From Geosiphon pyriformis (lineage: Eukaryota > Glomeromycota > Glomeromycetes > Archaeosporales > Geosiphonaceae): a DNA stretch of 64,000 nt. The stretch lies in contig JAAOMT010000129.1 of NCBI GenBank assembly GCA_016748015.1, positions 186,001 to 250,000 on the forward strand, written 5' to 3'. Positions 37,989 to 48,465 of this stretch are shown in pieces. Position 1 is the stretch's first letter; every line of letters starts with the position of its first letter. The notes under the pieces were generated by a model. The model did no database searches. It saw only the letters and a list, made by a program, of their open reading frames with translations, and had not been told where the DNA came from. The translations under genes and the position numbers were made by a program.

Positions 37989-39070
37989 CTAAAATAAAAT
38001 ATAAATATTATTTATTAGAAAATAAGAATTATTTTAAGATAAAATTATACAAAAAATATAGTATTTTTACATACAAAAAAAACTTTGAATCTAATTATAA
38101 TTTTTATAATATATGTTTTTTATATAATGCCTAAAATCAATTAATTATTTAATTATTGCAAATTTTAATTAATAAATTGGATGATTTAGAAATTTTATAT
38201 CATTTTAATTAAAAAAACTGGTAAAAGATTTTATTTTAAACATTAATAAATTGATTTGACTTTTGATATTTTTAAAGTAAAATCCAATTTAGTTATTATT
38301 TGAATCATTAAGAATTATGACGATTTCAATAAATAATTTAATGATAAGAAAATTATCATTGATAATTGAAAGAAAAACAAAATTTTTAATTAGATAATTA
38401 TTAAAAATCTTATTTTAAGAAATAGTTAATTTTATATAACTTTTTATATACATTTTTTTTGATAAAAGTTAACCATATTTGTGATTAAAATTATATATTT
38501 AAATAAAAATAATTTTAAGAATATAAGTAAAAACAAGTAAACAATAGTAGTTTTTTGGTAAATTAATCAATAAAATATTTTTAAACTGTGAAGTTAAATC
38601 TTGAATGTTAACGAAAACATGGTTTATGTTAATTAGTATTAAATGACAAAATTTAAATAATCAAAATTTTATTTTTAAAAAACTTGAAATAATCTATTAA
38701 GGATTTGTGACTAGTCAGAAGATTAGCCAAATTTGAAAAGTTATAAGACCTGATAATTTTAAAATTACGATAATCTTAAGAGATTATATTCAGGACGAAT
38801 TGTTTGGATATCCCCAATTAAAAATTCGAATATAAATTCCATAAAAATTTTTAAGACTAGAACAGAATTGTTTAATGATAGAAAAATATTGGTAATATAT
38901 AATTTTTTCTTTTGTTTATTGACAAAATTTTTGCTTCCCAGGATTACTATTTTCCATTTAATTGTGTTGACGTTTGATAAATCTCGGAATTGTATTATTC
39001 TGAGTGATAGTACAAAATATTGAATTTATGATCAAAGCAGAAAATCTTGAAAATCTTTATCTAGCCTCGG

Positions 39071-39079
39071 TATAAAAAA
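39071..39079 (+). promoter_or_regulatory. TATA box before the poly-Ser protein gene
   Basis: TATAAAAAA lies 44 bp before the first ATG (39115) and 68 bp before a second in-frame ATG at 39142. That close spacing favours the second ATG as the real start. Confidence 0.45.
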
Positions 39080-39114
39080 CCGAAAAACTCATCTTAAGGA
39101 TTAGATAATAAATA

Positions 39115-39502
39115 ATGTATTTCACGTCAAATATAACAAAAATGAAATCTTTCAGTAAAACAAGTCAAATATCTCAAAATATGTGCAACAACAAAATTAG
39201 ACTGGTCATTATTTTTATGTATTTCGCACTTTTATCAAGTTCCAAATTGGTATTTACTAGTTTATCATGGAGAAATAATTTTGTCGAAGCTGTTACAATA
39301 AATTCAAATTTCCCATTATTGAATAAAAATATGAATTTGAATTCTAAAAATTTAGAATCAAATCAAAATTATATTTATCCATCAGACAAATTCTCATCAT
39401 CTAATAATTCAAACGAAATTCATAAACGAGAAGAGATGAAGGAGGATATAAGAGAAATATCCATTATATCCAGGAGTTCACCTGATAAATTAACTCTACC
39501 AC

Positions 39503-39580
<78 letters not shown>

Positions 39581-39660
39581 TATCATTATCAACACAATCA
39601 CCATCACCTATTTCACCTATTCCATCACCCCTTCCCGGACCATCACCATCACCACGTTGA
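39115..39660 (+). CDS. Predicted secreted or signal-anchored Ser/Pro-rich protein
   Basis: Single exon, 181 residues from the first ATG; the second in-frame ATG (MKSFSKTSQISQ) gives 172. A hydrophobic segment (IRLVIIFMYFALLSSSKLVF) lies near residues 28-50, consistent with a signal peptide or anchor. The middle is Asn/Ser-rich with a dibasic site HKREE near residue 104 that a Kex2-type protease could cut. Next comes a run of about 25 Ser coded by a (TCA)n microsatellite at about 39,504-39,580, then a Ser/Pro tail ending PLPGPSPSPR. Such Ser/Pro tails are often O-glycosylated in fungal wall proteins. No family is recognised. The length of the Ser tract should vary between strains because it is a pure SSR. 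The gene could be a spurious frame driven by the repeat, but the TATA box and signal segment argue for a gene. Confidence 0.5.
39504..39580 (+). repeat. Coding (TCA)n microsatellite (poly-Ser)
   Basis: About 25 TCA codons in frame within the 39115-39660 gene. Confidence 0.95.
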
Positions 39661-40433
39661 AAACCCTGATTTCAATAGATTAGACGAGAAATTCAATCAT
39701 TTTAAGATTTCTCTTGGGCAGATTTATTCATAAATCTGGCCGGTATTTAAAATTTTTGATGAATGAGTGGATTAAAATTTTTAAAAGTTTGAGATTAGCT
39801 AATGTCTAAGATTTCTAATCACAGTTTGCGTTGAGCTCTCATGATATTTTTTGTGATATATTTTAAATAATATGAGGATTAGAAATAGAGATGAATTTAG
39901 TATGATCAAAGCTTTGGAGGTTTAATAAATTTTAACCTTTTTAAAAGATATGTTTCAAACATTTGTTTCTATAAATTAACACAAAAAAGAAAATTAATAA
40001 AGAAAAAAATCCTTTTTCTTTTTTGAATTTAATATTAATTTTAAACGTGGTAGATTTGAATCAATAAAATGATTGGCAAACCGACGAAAAAAAAAAAGTA
40101 TGAATGAAAAAGAAAACTTTCTCCAAGTTTCATATGTTATGAAGAAAAATATTGGTGGCATAAAGTTTTTATATATTTTCATATGATTTGAACCTTTTTA
40201 AAGATTATCAAAAAAGATCTAACAAATTATAATAAAAATAATGTTACCAAATATTTTGAAAACCGAGAGATTTCTTTTACTCTAAATTAATGTTTCAGAT
40301 ATATGTATTGGGATGGGATTTGTAGTTTATGATAATCATTGAATTTCTCAACTGTCAAATAAATTGCCATTATAATTGTGGATCGAGGAGTTCTTTGAAA
40401 ATCAAAACATCTTTTATTATTACCATCTATCAT

Positions 40434-40493
<60 letters not shown>

Positions 40494-41171
40494 TTCTTCT
40501 TCTTCTTCTTCTTCTTCTTCTTCTTCTTCTTCTTCTTTTTTTATTATTATTATGATCTAAACATAAAATAAAATAAATTATCCGTTGGGAATTTTTTTGT
40601 TATATCTCCTAATTTACTCATTAGGAAGTACCCCATGTTTTTAATATAAATTCTATTGATTCGTCATTTGTTTCAGGATAATACTCTAAACCGTACCATC
40701 AAAGTGAAAAAATTTTCGCTTAGGTGCTAAGTTGTTAGTAAATGAATGATCGAATCTAAAACTATTATGGGTTTTGAGTTTTTTATTTACGTAAAAAAAG
40801 ATTGAGAAAAAAAAATTGATTCGGAATAATTTTACAAAAAATGAAACATTAAACAAACCAATTATCAAAATATTATTTTATTATCCCTTTAACAAATCCA
40901 ATGATAGTTTCTTGAAAAAAAAAACAACAACAAAAAAACGAAAGGTTTAATTGTACGAATGAGAACGAGAATAAGAAGCCTAATAACAGGAAAACAATGA
41001 TAAAAATGTTTGATCAGGAAGAAAATCTTTTTTTATATTTTTTTCCAGCTCTTTCTTGTTTTTCGTGTTGTCTTACCAAGTTTTTTCAATCATCCAAGTT
41101 CTAAACTTTTCTTGTTAAAGGGATTTTGAAATAAAAATTATTAAATAATTCAAAAACTGAGGTTCCCCAAA
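39661..41171. other. Intergenic DNA with (ATT)n/(TTC)n repeat
   Basis: No gene is supported; only low-complexity frames occur. A compound microsatellite lies at 40,434-40,550. Composition before 41,172 includes C/T-rich stretches (TTTTTCCAGCTCTTTCTTG near 41,040) that may be the leader of the next gene. Confidence 0.6.
40434..40550. repeat. (ATT)n to (TTC)n compound microsatellite
   Basis: About 19 ATT units pass into about 15 TTC units and then back to ATT. Confidence 0.95.
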
Positions 41172-41792
41172 ATGATAATTTTCACAAGATTTCGGTCATG
41201 TTTCGTCGTATTACTTCTCACGACAAGCTTTAGTTTAATACGAAAGGCAGGAGGATTACCAATTCAGAACTTGGACAGTGATGTTGTAAATTCTAAACCA
41301 CAATACGGTGATGGTGATAATCTAGGACAACCTATCGATAATTTTCAACCAACAAACTCTGATGACCTTTCCCAAATCTCCGCTATTGCTTTATCTCCCA
41401 CCTCCTCCCTTACTCCTACTCCTCTTTATTCTTCTTCTTCTTCTTCTTCTTCTTCTTTGGAAGAAAACTCTCAACTCATCTCTAATTTACCACAGCAAAA
41501 GAACCAAATCGAAAATTCTGGACAATTGATGGCGGATAACCAACTCTCGTTGTCAAAATTGAGACCTCAGATTTTTGATCCCGAATTTTTATTAATACAG
41601 GAAGCACTTGCACGAGAGAAATTACAATATTTACAACGAAAGCCTTCAGAATATTTACAACGAAAGCCTTTACAATCTCAAGATTCAAATGTAATTAAAA
41701 ACGAAGATATGGGTATTTTGGGGATCCCACTGTTTCGAGATTTATTTTACTGGCCTGTTCAGTGGGGTCCAAGACCTATTAGTCCCTCGTAA
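41172..41792 (+). CDS. Predicted secreted protein with short internal duplication
   Basis: Single exon, 206 residues. A basic start (MIIFTRFRS), a hydrophobic core (CFVVLLLTTSFSLI) and cleavage probably near residue 28 before LPIQNLDSD make a clear signal peptide. The mature part has a poly-Ser run coded by (TCT)n near residues 86-95, Gln/Leu-rich stretches, and an eight-residue duplication YLQRKPSE/YLQRKPLQ at about 154-169, coded by a 24-bp direct repeat. The C-terminus is Trp/Pro-rich (FYWPVQWGPRPISPS). There are no Cys in the mature protein. The residues right after the signal (LPIQN) resemble those of the 27.9 kb protein (VPIDN). No function is recognised; apoplastic or cell-wall roles are possible only by analogy. 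Confidence 0.65.
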   Translation: MIIFTRFRSCFVVLLLTTSFSLIRKAGGLPIQNLDSDVVNSKPQYGDGDNLGQPIDNFQPTNSDDLSQISAIALSPTSSLTPTPLYSSSSSSSSSLEENSQLISNLPQQKNQIENSGQLMADNQLSLSKLRPQIFDPEFLLIQEALAREKLQYLQRKPSEYLQRKPLQSQDSNVIKNEDMGILGIPLFRDLFYWPVQWGPRPISPS

Positions 41793-42136
41793 TTTGTTAA
41801 TTAGAGAGGGAAAGGAATAAAAGCTAGAAAGTGATATGGTGTTTGAAGCGAAAGAAAGTAGACAGAGAGGTCAAAGAAAGTAAAATGGAGAAGAAAAAAG
41901 TAGTTTTTAGGGTTGAACCTTAAAAAAACATTTTTTCCCACAATTTAAAATTCTAGAATTTTCTATTTATGAAATAGTTTGATAAAACCATTATAAATAA
42001 GAGTAAAACTCATAACCTGTTATTCATGGTCTGTTTTTCAGGTCACTTTGAAAATTCGGCAAAATATATATGAAATACGATAATTTATTCAAAAATGTAC
42101 AAATTCATGCAAAAAAAAAAAAAAAAAAAAAAAAAA

Positions 42137-42190
42137 NNNNNNNNNNNNNNNNNNNNNNNNNNNNNNNNNNNNNNNNNNNNNNNNNNNNNN
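42137..42190. other. Assembly gap (54 N)
   Basis: The run of N follows a poly-A tract of about 27 bases at 42110-42136. The true length of the gap is unknown, and distances across it are unreliable. Confidence 0.99.
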
Positions 42191-42389
42191 ATTTTAAAAA
42201 AAAAACATTTATTAATGATTTTATACAAAAAAACTGTTTAAAAAAAATAAACACACACATAATACATACACAAAATAACAATAAATTTTATTAACTTTTT
42301 TTCCTTATTTGACTTTAAAAAAATGAATAACATATATAAAAAAATCCAGATTAAATAATTTTTATTTTTAATTTAAATCTAATAAAAGA

Positions 42390-42424
<35 letters not shown>

Positions 42425-42516
42425 TAAAAAAAAGATAATAAATAAATAATATATATTGTTAAAACTGCTTGGAAAATTTTTTAACAGATCAAAAAAAATT
42501 CAAAAATGGTTTTATT
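42191..42516. other. A+T-rich flank between the gap and the TIR element
   Basis: No gene. It contains (AAT)n near 42,393-42,422. Confidence 0.7.
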
Positions 42517-43189
42517 AGAGAGTTTGTGCTACAATGATTTTCCTTGTAAATTTATTTCTGCAATTGGCTAGTGATGTCACGTAATTTTAATGCAAACGCG
42601 TATCAAATCTCACCATATAGAGTCCGGGAACTTGACTTTTGACAGCCTGCGAATGGCTACACTTCTGCTACTACTTCATAAGCGTCAACAGCAACTGGCC
42701 ATAACAATGAAGACAATATTTGAACCTGAACGTCCATTGATTCCCAATACGAGACTTGATCTAAATGCACTTGATGAGGGAACGTGTGTAGCATTTTTCC
42801 GGTATGAAGATTAAAGTTTTATATGATTAATGTGACAATAATGTTTTGAAAAGTATATTGAAGACAACGGCTTATAGATTCAACAAAACACAGATAGAAC
42901 AACTTGTTGAACACTTCCGAATTCCATCAGTTAGTATAGTGAATGCTTATTCACTAACAATAAAAATGGTCCACAGTCTTAAAATAGGTTCGAGAATATC
43001 TCTCTTAGGTTTGGACATATTGTAAGACACAGATTGCAAAAAATTAGATTGCAAAAAATTAGATAACAAAAATCTCTTACTTGTAGAGAAGATCTACAAA
43101 GAATTCCGGTTTTAAATTTCTTTGTACAAGCCACAAATTTGTGGCTACAGGTAAATTTACAAAGAAAATCATTGTAGCGCAAACTCTCT
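42517..43189. mobile_element. Small TIR transposon derivative (673 bp)
   Basis: Terminal inverted repeats of 37 bp at 42517-42553 and 43153-43189 begin AGAGAGTTTG and match with only two C/T differences. The trinucleotide ATT borders both ends (42514-42516 and 43190-43192), a plausible 3-bp target duplication. Inside are a transposase N-terminal fragment, three tandem copies of an AGATTGCAAAAAATT-like word at about 43031-43070, and two hairpins near the right end: TTGTAGA/TCTACAA at 43081-43099 and the 16-bp palindrome GCCACAAATTTGTGGC at 43130-43145. It is too short to be autonomous. Confidence 0.8.
42590..43025 (+). pseudogene. Transposase N-terminal fragment inside the TIR element
   Basis: Exon 42590-42801 and exon 42878-43025 join in frame (phase 2, GTATGA donor, TTATAG acceptor). 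The product reads RPLIPNTRLDLNALDEGTCV then FFRFNKTQIEQLVEHFRIPS. The FRF..xQIxxLxxxxxIP pattern is like the region before the catalytic core of DDE transposases of the Harbinger/DDE_Tnp_4 type found in fungi. Nothing homologous to the catalytic domain follows; the frame ends at a TAA. The reading is intact, so the short peptide might be expressed, but it cannot be an active transposase. Confidence 0.6.
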
Positions 43190-44299
43190 ATTATATTAAA
43201 AAGTTTTCAAAACTATTATGAATATATATATTACAAAATTTTTGATAAACCTGTTTACAAAATATGTTATTTAAAATATAAATATTTTAATATACATTTT
43301 AAAAAATTAATAATTAATAATTTAAAAATTAAATAAAGTATTTATTATTTATTATTTGTTTTTGTTTTTGTTTTAATAAATAAAATTATTGGTTTTATAA
43401 AAGATTTTTAAAACTTAATATTGATTAAAGCTTAATAATTTAATAATTGTACTTTTCAAATAATAAAAACTTATTAAAAAATTTATAAAAAACTAATTTA
43501 AACAATACAAATTATTTATTTTAATATTACATAATTTGTTTTAAAATTGTAAAATTGTAGCTTTAAATAATAATAATAATTATTATTATTATTATAAAGT
43601 TTTAAAAATTAAATTATAAATTATTAAATTTATTATTTATTAAATAAGTTTTAAATATATAATTTAATATATTTTCATTTATTAATAAACAAATATATTT
43701 TAATTTATCACAAAATTTTTATTATATTTATTCATAAAAACAAATTATTATTATTATTATTGGGATCATTTAATAAAACAACCTAATAAAAATATTATTC
43801 TGAATAACCATGTTTTAGGCGATAAATTGCTCCAATTAAATGGTCCGTTTTATTCAATGTCCAAAACTCTAAAATCAAAATCACTGAAATTTCGTTTTAA
43901 GGCCCATTATTTCGTACAGGAAATTCTCTAAATTTTAGTCTTTGTATTGATTTTTTTCTGATTGTAAAAATAAATACATTATAAAACGATTTTACGCTTA
44001 GCCCACATCGGTAAAACGATGTTTATCCTAGTTGGCTGAGCGCTGTCTATATTTTGAATTCTTAAAAAAAAAACTACAAATGAAGTAATTGAATCACACA
44101 AATGTATACAAGAACAGAAGGGAATTTTCAAGATACGTAATCACATACATCAAAGAAAAGGAAACCGAAATTTCATCTAAAATACCCAACCAATAAGGAG
44201 CTGATTAAAAACCCAAAATTGTTTTCCCTTAGCAAAGGGGGTCATAACATCATAACATAACAGGTCATCAAAAAAAACATGCTCGCCTTTTGGTGTACA
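43190..44299. other. A+T-rich intergenic DNA
   Basis: Positions 43,200-43,780 are almost pure A and T. After 43,790 the composition is balanced, with an inverted pair CATCG/CGATG at 44,006-44,021 and the word TAAAACGAT repeated at 43,982 and 44,012. No gene is seen; part is the 3' flank of the RRM/R3H gene. Confidence 0.6.
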
Positions 44300-46067
44300 C
44301 TACGAGACAATCGATTGGAACGGAGGTGGATGAACATCAAAAAGATCGGCTTTTTGATGGTCAGGGTAGTCAGGAGTTACATCCGAATCATCTACTACGC
44401 CAAATGGAATAGCCGAGGGATTAAGGCGAGATGGGCGAAAGGTAAAATTCTGCGCTGGATCTGGGCCTCGTGGTTGTCGAATTGGAAATACAATTGGTGT
44501 ACCATCCGTTCTAAGATAGGAGAACAAGGAACGTAAAACGGTCAGCAATTGTTAACCAGTTCCTCTTCCCTCAATTTAAATTAAGTGATCAACCAACGCA
44601 TTGAAACTCTATGGTGATAAAGATACTTACACCCAAGATCTTCGGAAAGGTGATCGTGAAAGTGGTGAAACATCACCCCGAATAGATCTATTAGAGGGGC
44701 TTTCCGGTAATCCAGCGCTCGCCAACAATTGCGCAGCAGCACGTCTACCAAAAGAGCCTGATCGCGAAGGTGTTTGCTATATTCATAACAAAAATATTTT
44801 TAGAAAACTTAATAATAGTATCAGATTTTTATACATACTCGAGAATTACCTTGATGTTTATGGCAGCTGAGGCAGGTTTACGGACAATTCTAAGCACTCT
44901 CTCATCACCTTCACCTTCACTATAATGGTAGAGTCCAAGCTTTTGAGCAATTAAATGTACTGTACGACGATGGGCGCTTGAAAGCGTTTTCGAAAAAACC
45001 AGTTCTTCGCGGGTTTTGTCATCACGAAAGATTATTACTTGGTCATAAAATTTGAGGGTTTCTGGATCATTAAGATCAAGTTGTGGCTCAGGTACTAGAA
45101 TGACGTTTTGAATCAAGTTTGATTTAATTATCCAGCCATCAAACTAAAAAAGAATAAGGCTAAAGATTTACCAGGGCTTTTCCTTTCAGGTTCCAAAAAC
45201 TTTTTGTCTGACTGAGGATTTCCATTTTCAGCTTTGACATCATGTTTGGGTTTTTCAACTTTGACATTATCATTCTTTTGGAAATCGCGCGGATCTGTAT
45301 CGTCCTTTTCCTTGTCAGCCTTTTGTTTTTCCTTTTCACGTTCTTTTGCCTCTCTTTCTGCTGCAGGCAGAACGCGTTTGTATTCAACTCTGAGCTTTCT
45401 ACCAGCGACATCATAGCCGTTCAATGCAGACACTACGAGATCAGTTTCTTCAGGCGTCCGATAGTTGGCAAAAGCCAACCCTCTAAAGACACCATTATCA
45501 AAGTGATAGTTAAAAGCGTAGGGTTTCGGAATGTCAAGATTATTCTAATCGATATTGTTTCATTGGAATTGTAACATTGATTTATAGTGTTAGAAAAATC
45601 ATTTGCAGAACATGAATTTGCAGCTGAACTCAATTAACAAATAATGAAGAAAGTGCTTAGCTTACAAGGATCGCTACAAGCGCGTCGCGCTTGATGGAAA
45701 AAGGAATATTTTTGATAACGATGGCAGTCGGGATCGTTTCTTGAGTTCCCGTACTTGCCTCACTATCACTTTGAGCCTGAGAATTTTTTTCATACCATAA
45801 CTATATAGCCAAAGCAGTTAAAGCCCAGCACACGTGACAAAGTAGGAGGAACAGAATAAGCAAAGCTACTAAATGCCGGGTAATAAAAAAGGAGAAACTG
45901 TAAAAGAAAAGCACCTTTGACCGTCGTTTCTCTTTTCTACGTTGGCTATCCGTATTGCCTTGGCCTTTTTTGAGTTTAAAGGAATTAGACCTAGATGGAG
46001 TGTCCGAATCGACAGCGGAATGATCCTCGAATTGATCCTCAAATGAAAGTTCGAAATCGTCAGCCAT
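44300..46067 (-). CDS. RRM and R3H domain RNA-binding protein (Pin4/Cip2-like)
   Basis: Six exons on the minus strand: 46067-45915, 45800-45666, 45544-45172, 45094-44850, 44776-44631 and 44510-44300, about 420 residues, phases 0, 0, 1, 0, 2. An acidic N-terminus (MADDFELSFEDQFEDH) is followed by an RRM at about 74-155, with RNP2-like IVIKNI and RNP1-like RGLAFANY. A charged Glu/Lys linker leads to an R3H domain at about 228-295 containing HRRTVHLIAQKLGLYHY, which has the Arg-x3-His signature, and GDERVLRI. A Ser/Arg/Pro-rich tail follows. The RRM+R3H order is that of yeast Pin4 and fission yeast Cip1/Cip2, cytoplasmic proteins linked to stress-responsive mRNA control and cell-cycle checkpoints. 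The intron 1 donor (GTGCTT) is unusual, and the exon 2 start is the least certain point. The gene is divergent from THOC3 across 459 bp. Confidence 0.85.
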
Positions 46068-46526
46068 TACTGTGGCAGTTGTTTTTTCCTGGAGATGAAG
46101 TGAGAGTGTATGCCACCTTAGCAAGCGAAAAAAAAACAATACGAAGGGAGTGTGATCAGATGTTATGATATCGAAGGTATTATAAGGAAAAAGGATGTAT
46201 CATGATTTGCTGCGAGTTGTGAAACGAGCAAAAGGAGTCGCAGCAAATCTCAAGCTTTACAATGCTCAAACGGAATAAGACCAGAAGGGATTGCATGACA
46301 TAGGCCTTAAAATGGGCTCAACTAAAAGATTATAGAAGGGGTGAAAATTTATTAGTACGACATGGATAGAAAACTGACAGAATGGTCCAAATTTCATGTA
46401 ACACATTAAAAACTGTATCTGGGAAAAGTTCCCAGGCTTATACATCACGCTTTAGTGATCATTTAGGAATTGAAAAAAGTGTAAAACTAGCTCTGGAATA
46501 CTTTCTGAGAACGTTGCATTTTCGCA
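46068..46526. promoter_or_regulatory. Divergent intergenic region (RRM/R3H gene and THOC3)
   Basis: 459 bp separate the two start codons, which point away from each other, so both promoters must lie here. Composition is balanced compared with neighbours. No clear TATA box is visible on either side, consistent with housekeeping promoters. Shared regulation is possible but not shown. Confidence 0.6.
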
Positions 46527-48465
46527 ATGGTCGCAGCTATGATTCACCAAACCAAACAGAAAGAGCCTTCTTCAAAAATTTCTAGAAGGTCAAACCCTCC
46601 CGGCCCAAATTCTGCAGCTGATCAGGATGTATGTTGACGACTAAAAGACGTGATATTCCTTAGGACGCGCCGCAAACATTTTCGGTTTTCTCAAAGATCC
46701 AGGAACTTTACCTGTAGGAATATTTCGAGGGTTGTGGAATACACGAACTTGTAGGGCATTCTCAAACGGTTCGAACTGTTGCCTGGAACACCGATGGTAG
46801 TCGACTAGCTAGTGGCTCCGTTGATAAAACAGTAAGATTGTGGAATCCTGATCAGGTAAAACGCCATATTTTATCAACAGGTGATGTTTTAAAGATATGA
46901 AACCTTAGATCTATTGAAAGGTTTGAAGTTAAATTCACAGGTTTGTTAGCTAGTAAAAAAACGTGATCAATTTCTTTTATTAAATAGAGGATTTTCAAAA
47001 TAATGAATATAATTCAAGTGTTTAAATGAAATTAATCTTATTTATTTATCTTTGACAATGACTTAAATTTTGGGCTAAATGGTCTTTTTGATTTTTTTGA
47101 TTAGCCCACCATTTCCCAAAAATTATCGGGGCATACGGGCAGCGTAGATCAGCTATGTTGGAGTCCACAAACCAATCATTTGCTTGCTACCGCTTCTGGT
47201 GACAAAACCGTAAGGTTCTGGGATACTCGAGGTATTAGTTGATCATGTCACTACCATTAAATTAAGGCTGAAAAAGCGCTTAAATGCTAATATAATTATT
47301 TATATCAAAGCTGTCCGATCTGTTCATGTCACGCAAACCTCAGGCGAAAATATAAATATCGCTTGGAGTGGCAATGGTGAAACTGTTGCTGTTGGGGACA
47401 AGGTTAATATCGATAATTTAATTTAAAACTCCATGTTTACAAAAAATTAATATATTTCCTTGTTTATGAGATTCAATTTGAAATTTTTATTCGAATCTGG
47501 TTAAATAACTCGCTTAATATTTAATTTGGAATATTTCAGGAGGATCAGATAACCTTCATAGATACTCGTTATACAAGCGGGCGCCGTGAATATTCAATCA
47601 AAAAAACATATAAAGAGAGGCCTGAAAATCACGAAGAGGTAGAGCTATTCAATCATAAACTCTTTTTTTTTTAATTTTGATTCAATCAATAACATTTTAT
47701 GTTACATATGAAGATCAACGAAATCTGTTGGTCGCTGGATTGCAAATACTTTTTGGTTACCACCGGGTCTGGGGGAGTTAAAGTATTTGAATGGCCTTCG
47801 ATGAATCTTCATCACGAAATCAGAGCTCATACGTCAAATTGTTATTGCATCGATTTTGATAGACAAGGAAGGTGGGATTTCTTGAAAATTAGGAGATTCA
47901 TCTCAATGCCAGTCTAATTACATTCCTTTCTCTTATGTGCAACAATATTGTAAGATATTTTGCTACAGGTGGCGCTGACGCCCTAATGTGCTTGTTCGAC
48001 TACGATATGATTGGTATCAAATCATTTGATTGTTTGAGGTATTCATAATTAAAAGCATATAAAGGAATATGTGATGTTTTGAGGATTACCAGTCAACCAA
48101 CTTTACTCCATTTTTCCGAACAACTACAGCTCTCCAGCTCGAACTTTAAGCTTCTCTCATGATGGCACATATCTTGCCGCTGGTTCAGAAGACGCGCATA
48201 TCTTCATTGTGAGTAATTTATTTCAAATAATTTGTCATTGCTTGTTAATCTTTTATCAATAAATTAAATAAAGTTTATGCCACCACAGACAAATGTTCAC
48301 ACTACCGAACAAAAAAAGGAACAAGCTTTTCGCATTCCCACTAAAACTCCAACCAACTCGGTTGCCTGGAACCCAAAGAATTATCTTCTTGCTTATGCCG
48401 GTGATCAACAGAAAGAACCCGTAACTCATTACGCAGGACTTAAAATATTCGGATATCATGATTGA
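46527..48465 (+). CDS. THOC3: THO complex subunit 3 (Tex1) WD40 protein
   Basis: Nine exons: 46527-46628, 46718-46855, 47105-47231, 47311-47402, 47540-47638, 47714-47871, 47955-48038, 48130-48208 and 48274-48465, about 356 residues, with phases consistent throughout. The N-terminal tail leads to LVGHSQTVRTVAWNTDGSRL, then repeated WD-type blades: SGSVDKTVRLWN, TASGDKTVRFWD, a VAVGDKEDQITFID blade, TTGSGGVKVFEW, TGGADALMCLFD and AAGSEDAHIFI. The end reads NSVAWNPKNYLLAYAGDQ and closes the propeller. The blade order and the late T..TNSVAWNPK motif match THOC3/Tex1, a subunit of the nuclear THO/TREX complex that couples transcription to mRNA export. Length agrees with the family (about 350). Intron 1 was placed so that exon 2 opens EYFEGCGIHELVGHS; earlier AGs give stops. 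Confidence 0.9.

Larger units (their letters stand above)
37067..39114. other. Intergenic DNA with (AAAAC)n array
   Basis: Positions 37,067 to about 37,560 have balanced composition and are probably the SMP promoter region. Beyond are (AAAAC)n repeats, then A+T-rich DNA at 37,990-38,560. No gene is seen. Confidence 0.6.

Noticed and set aside
40329-40571. Poly-Leu/poly-Phe frame
   Set aside because: It is a product of the (ATT)n/(TTC)n repeat with no coding signature.
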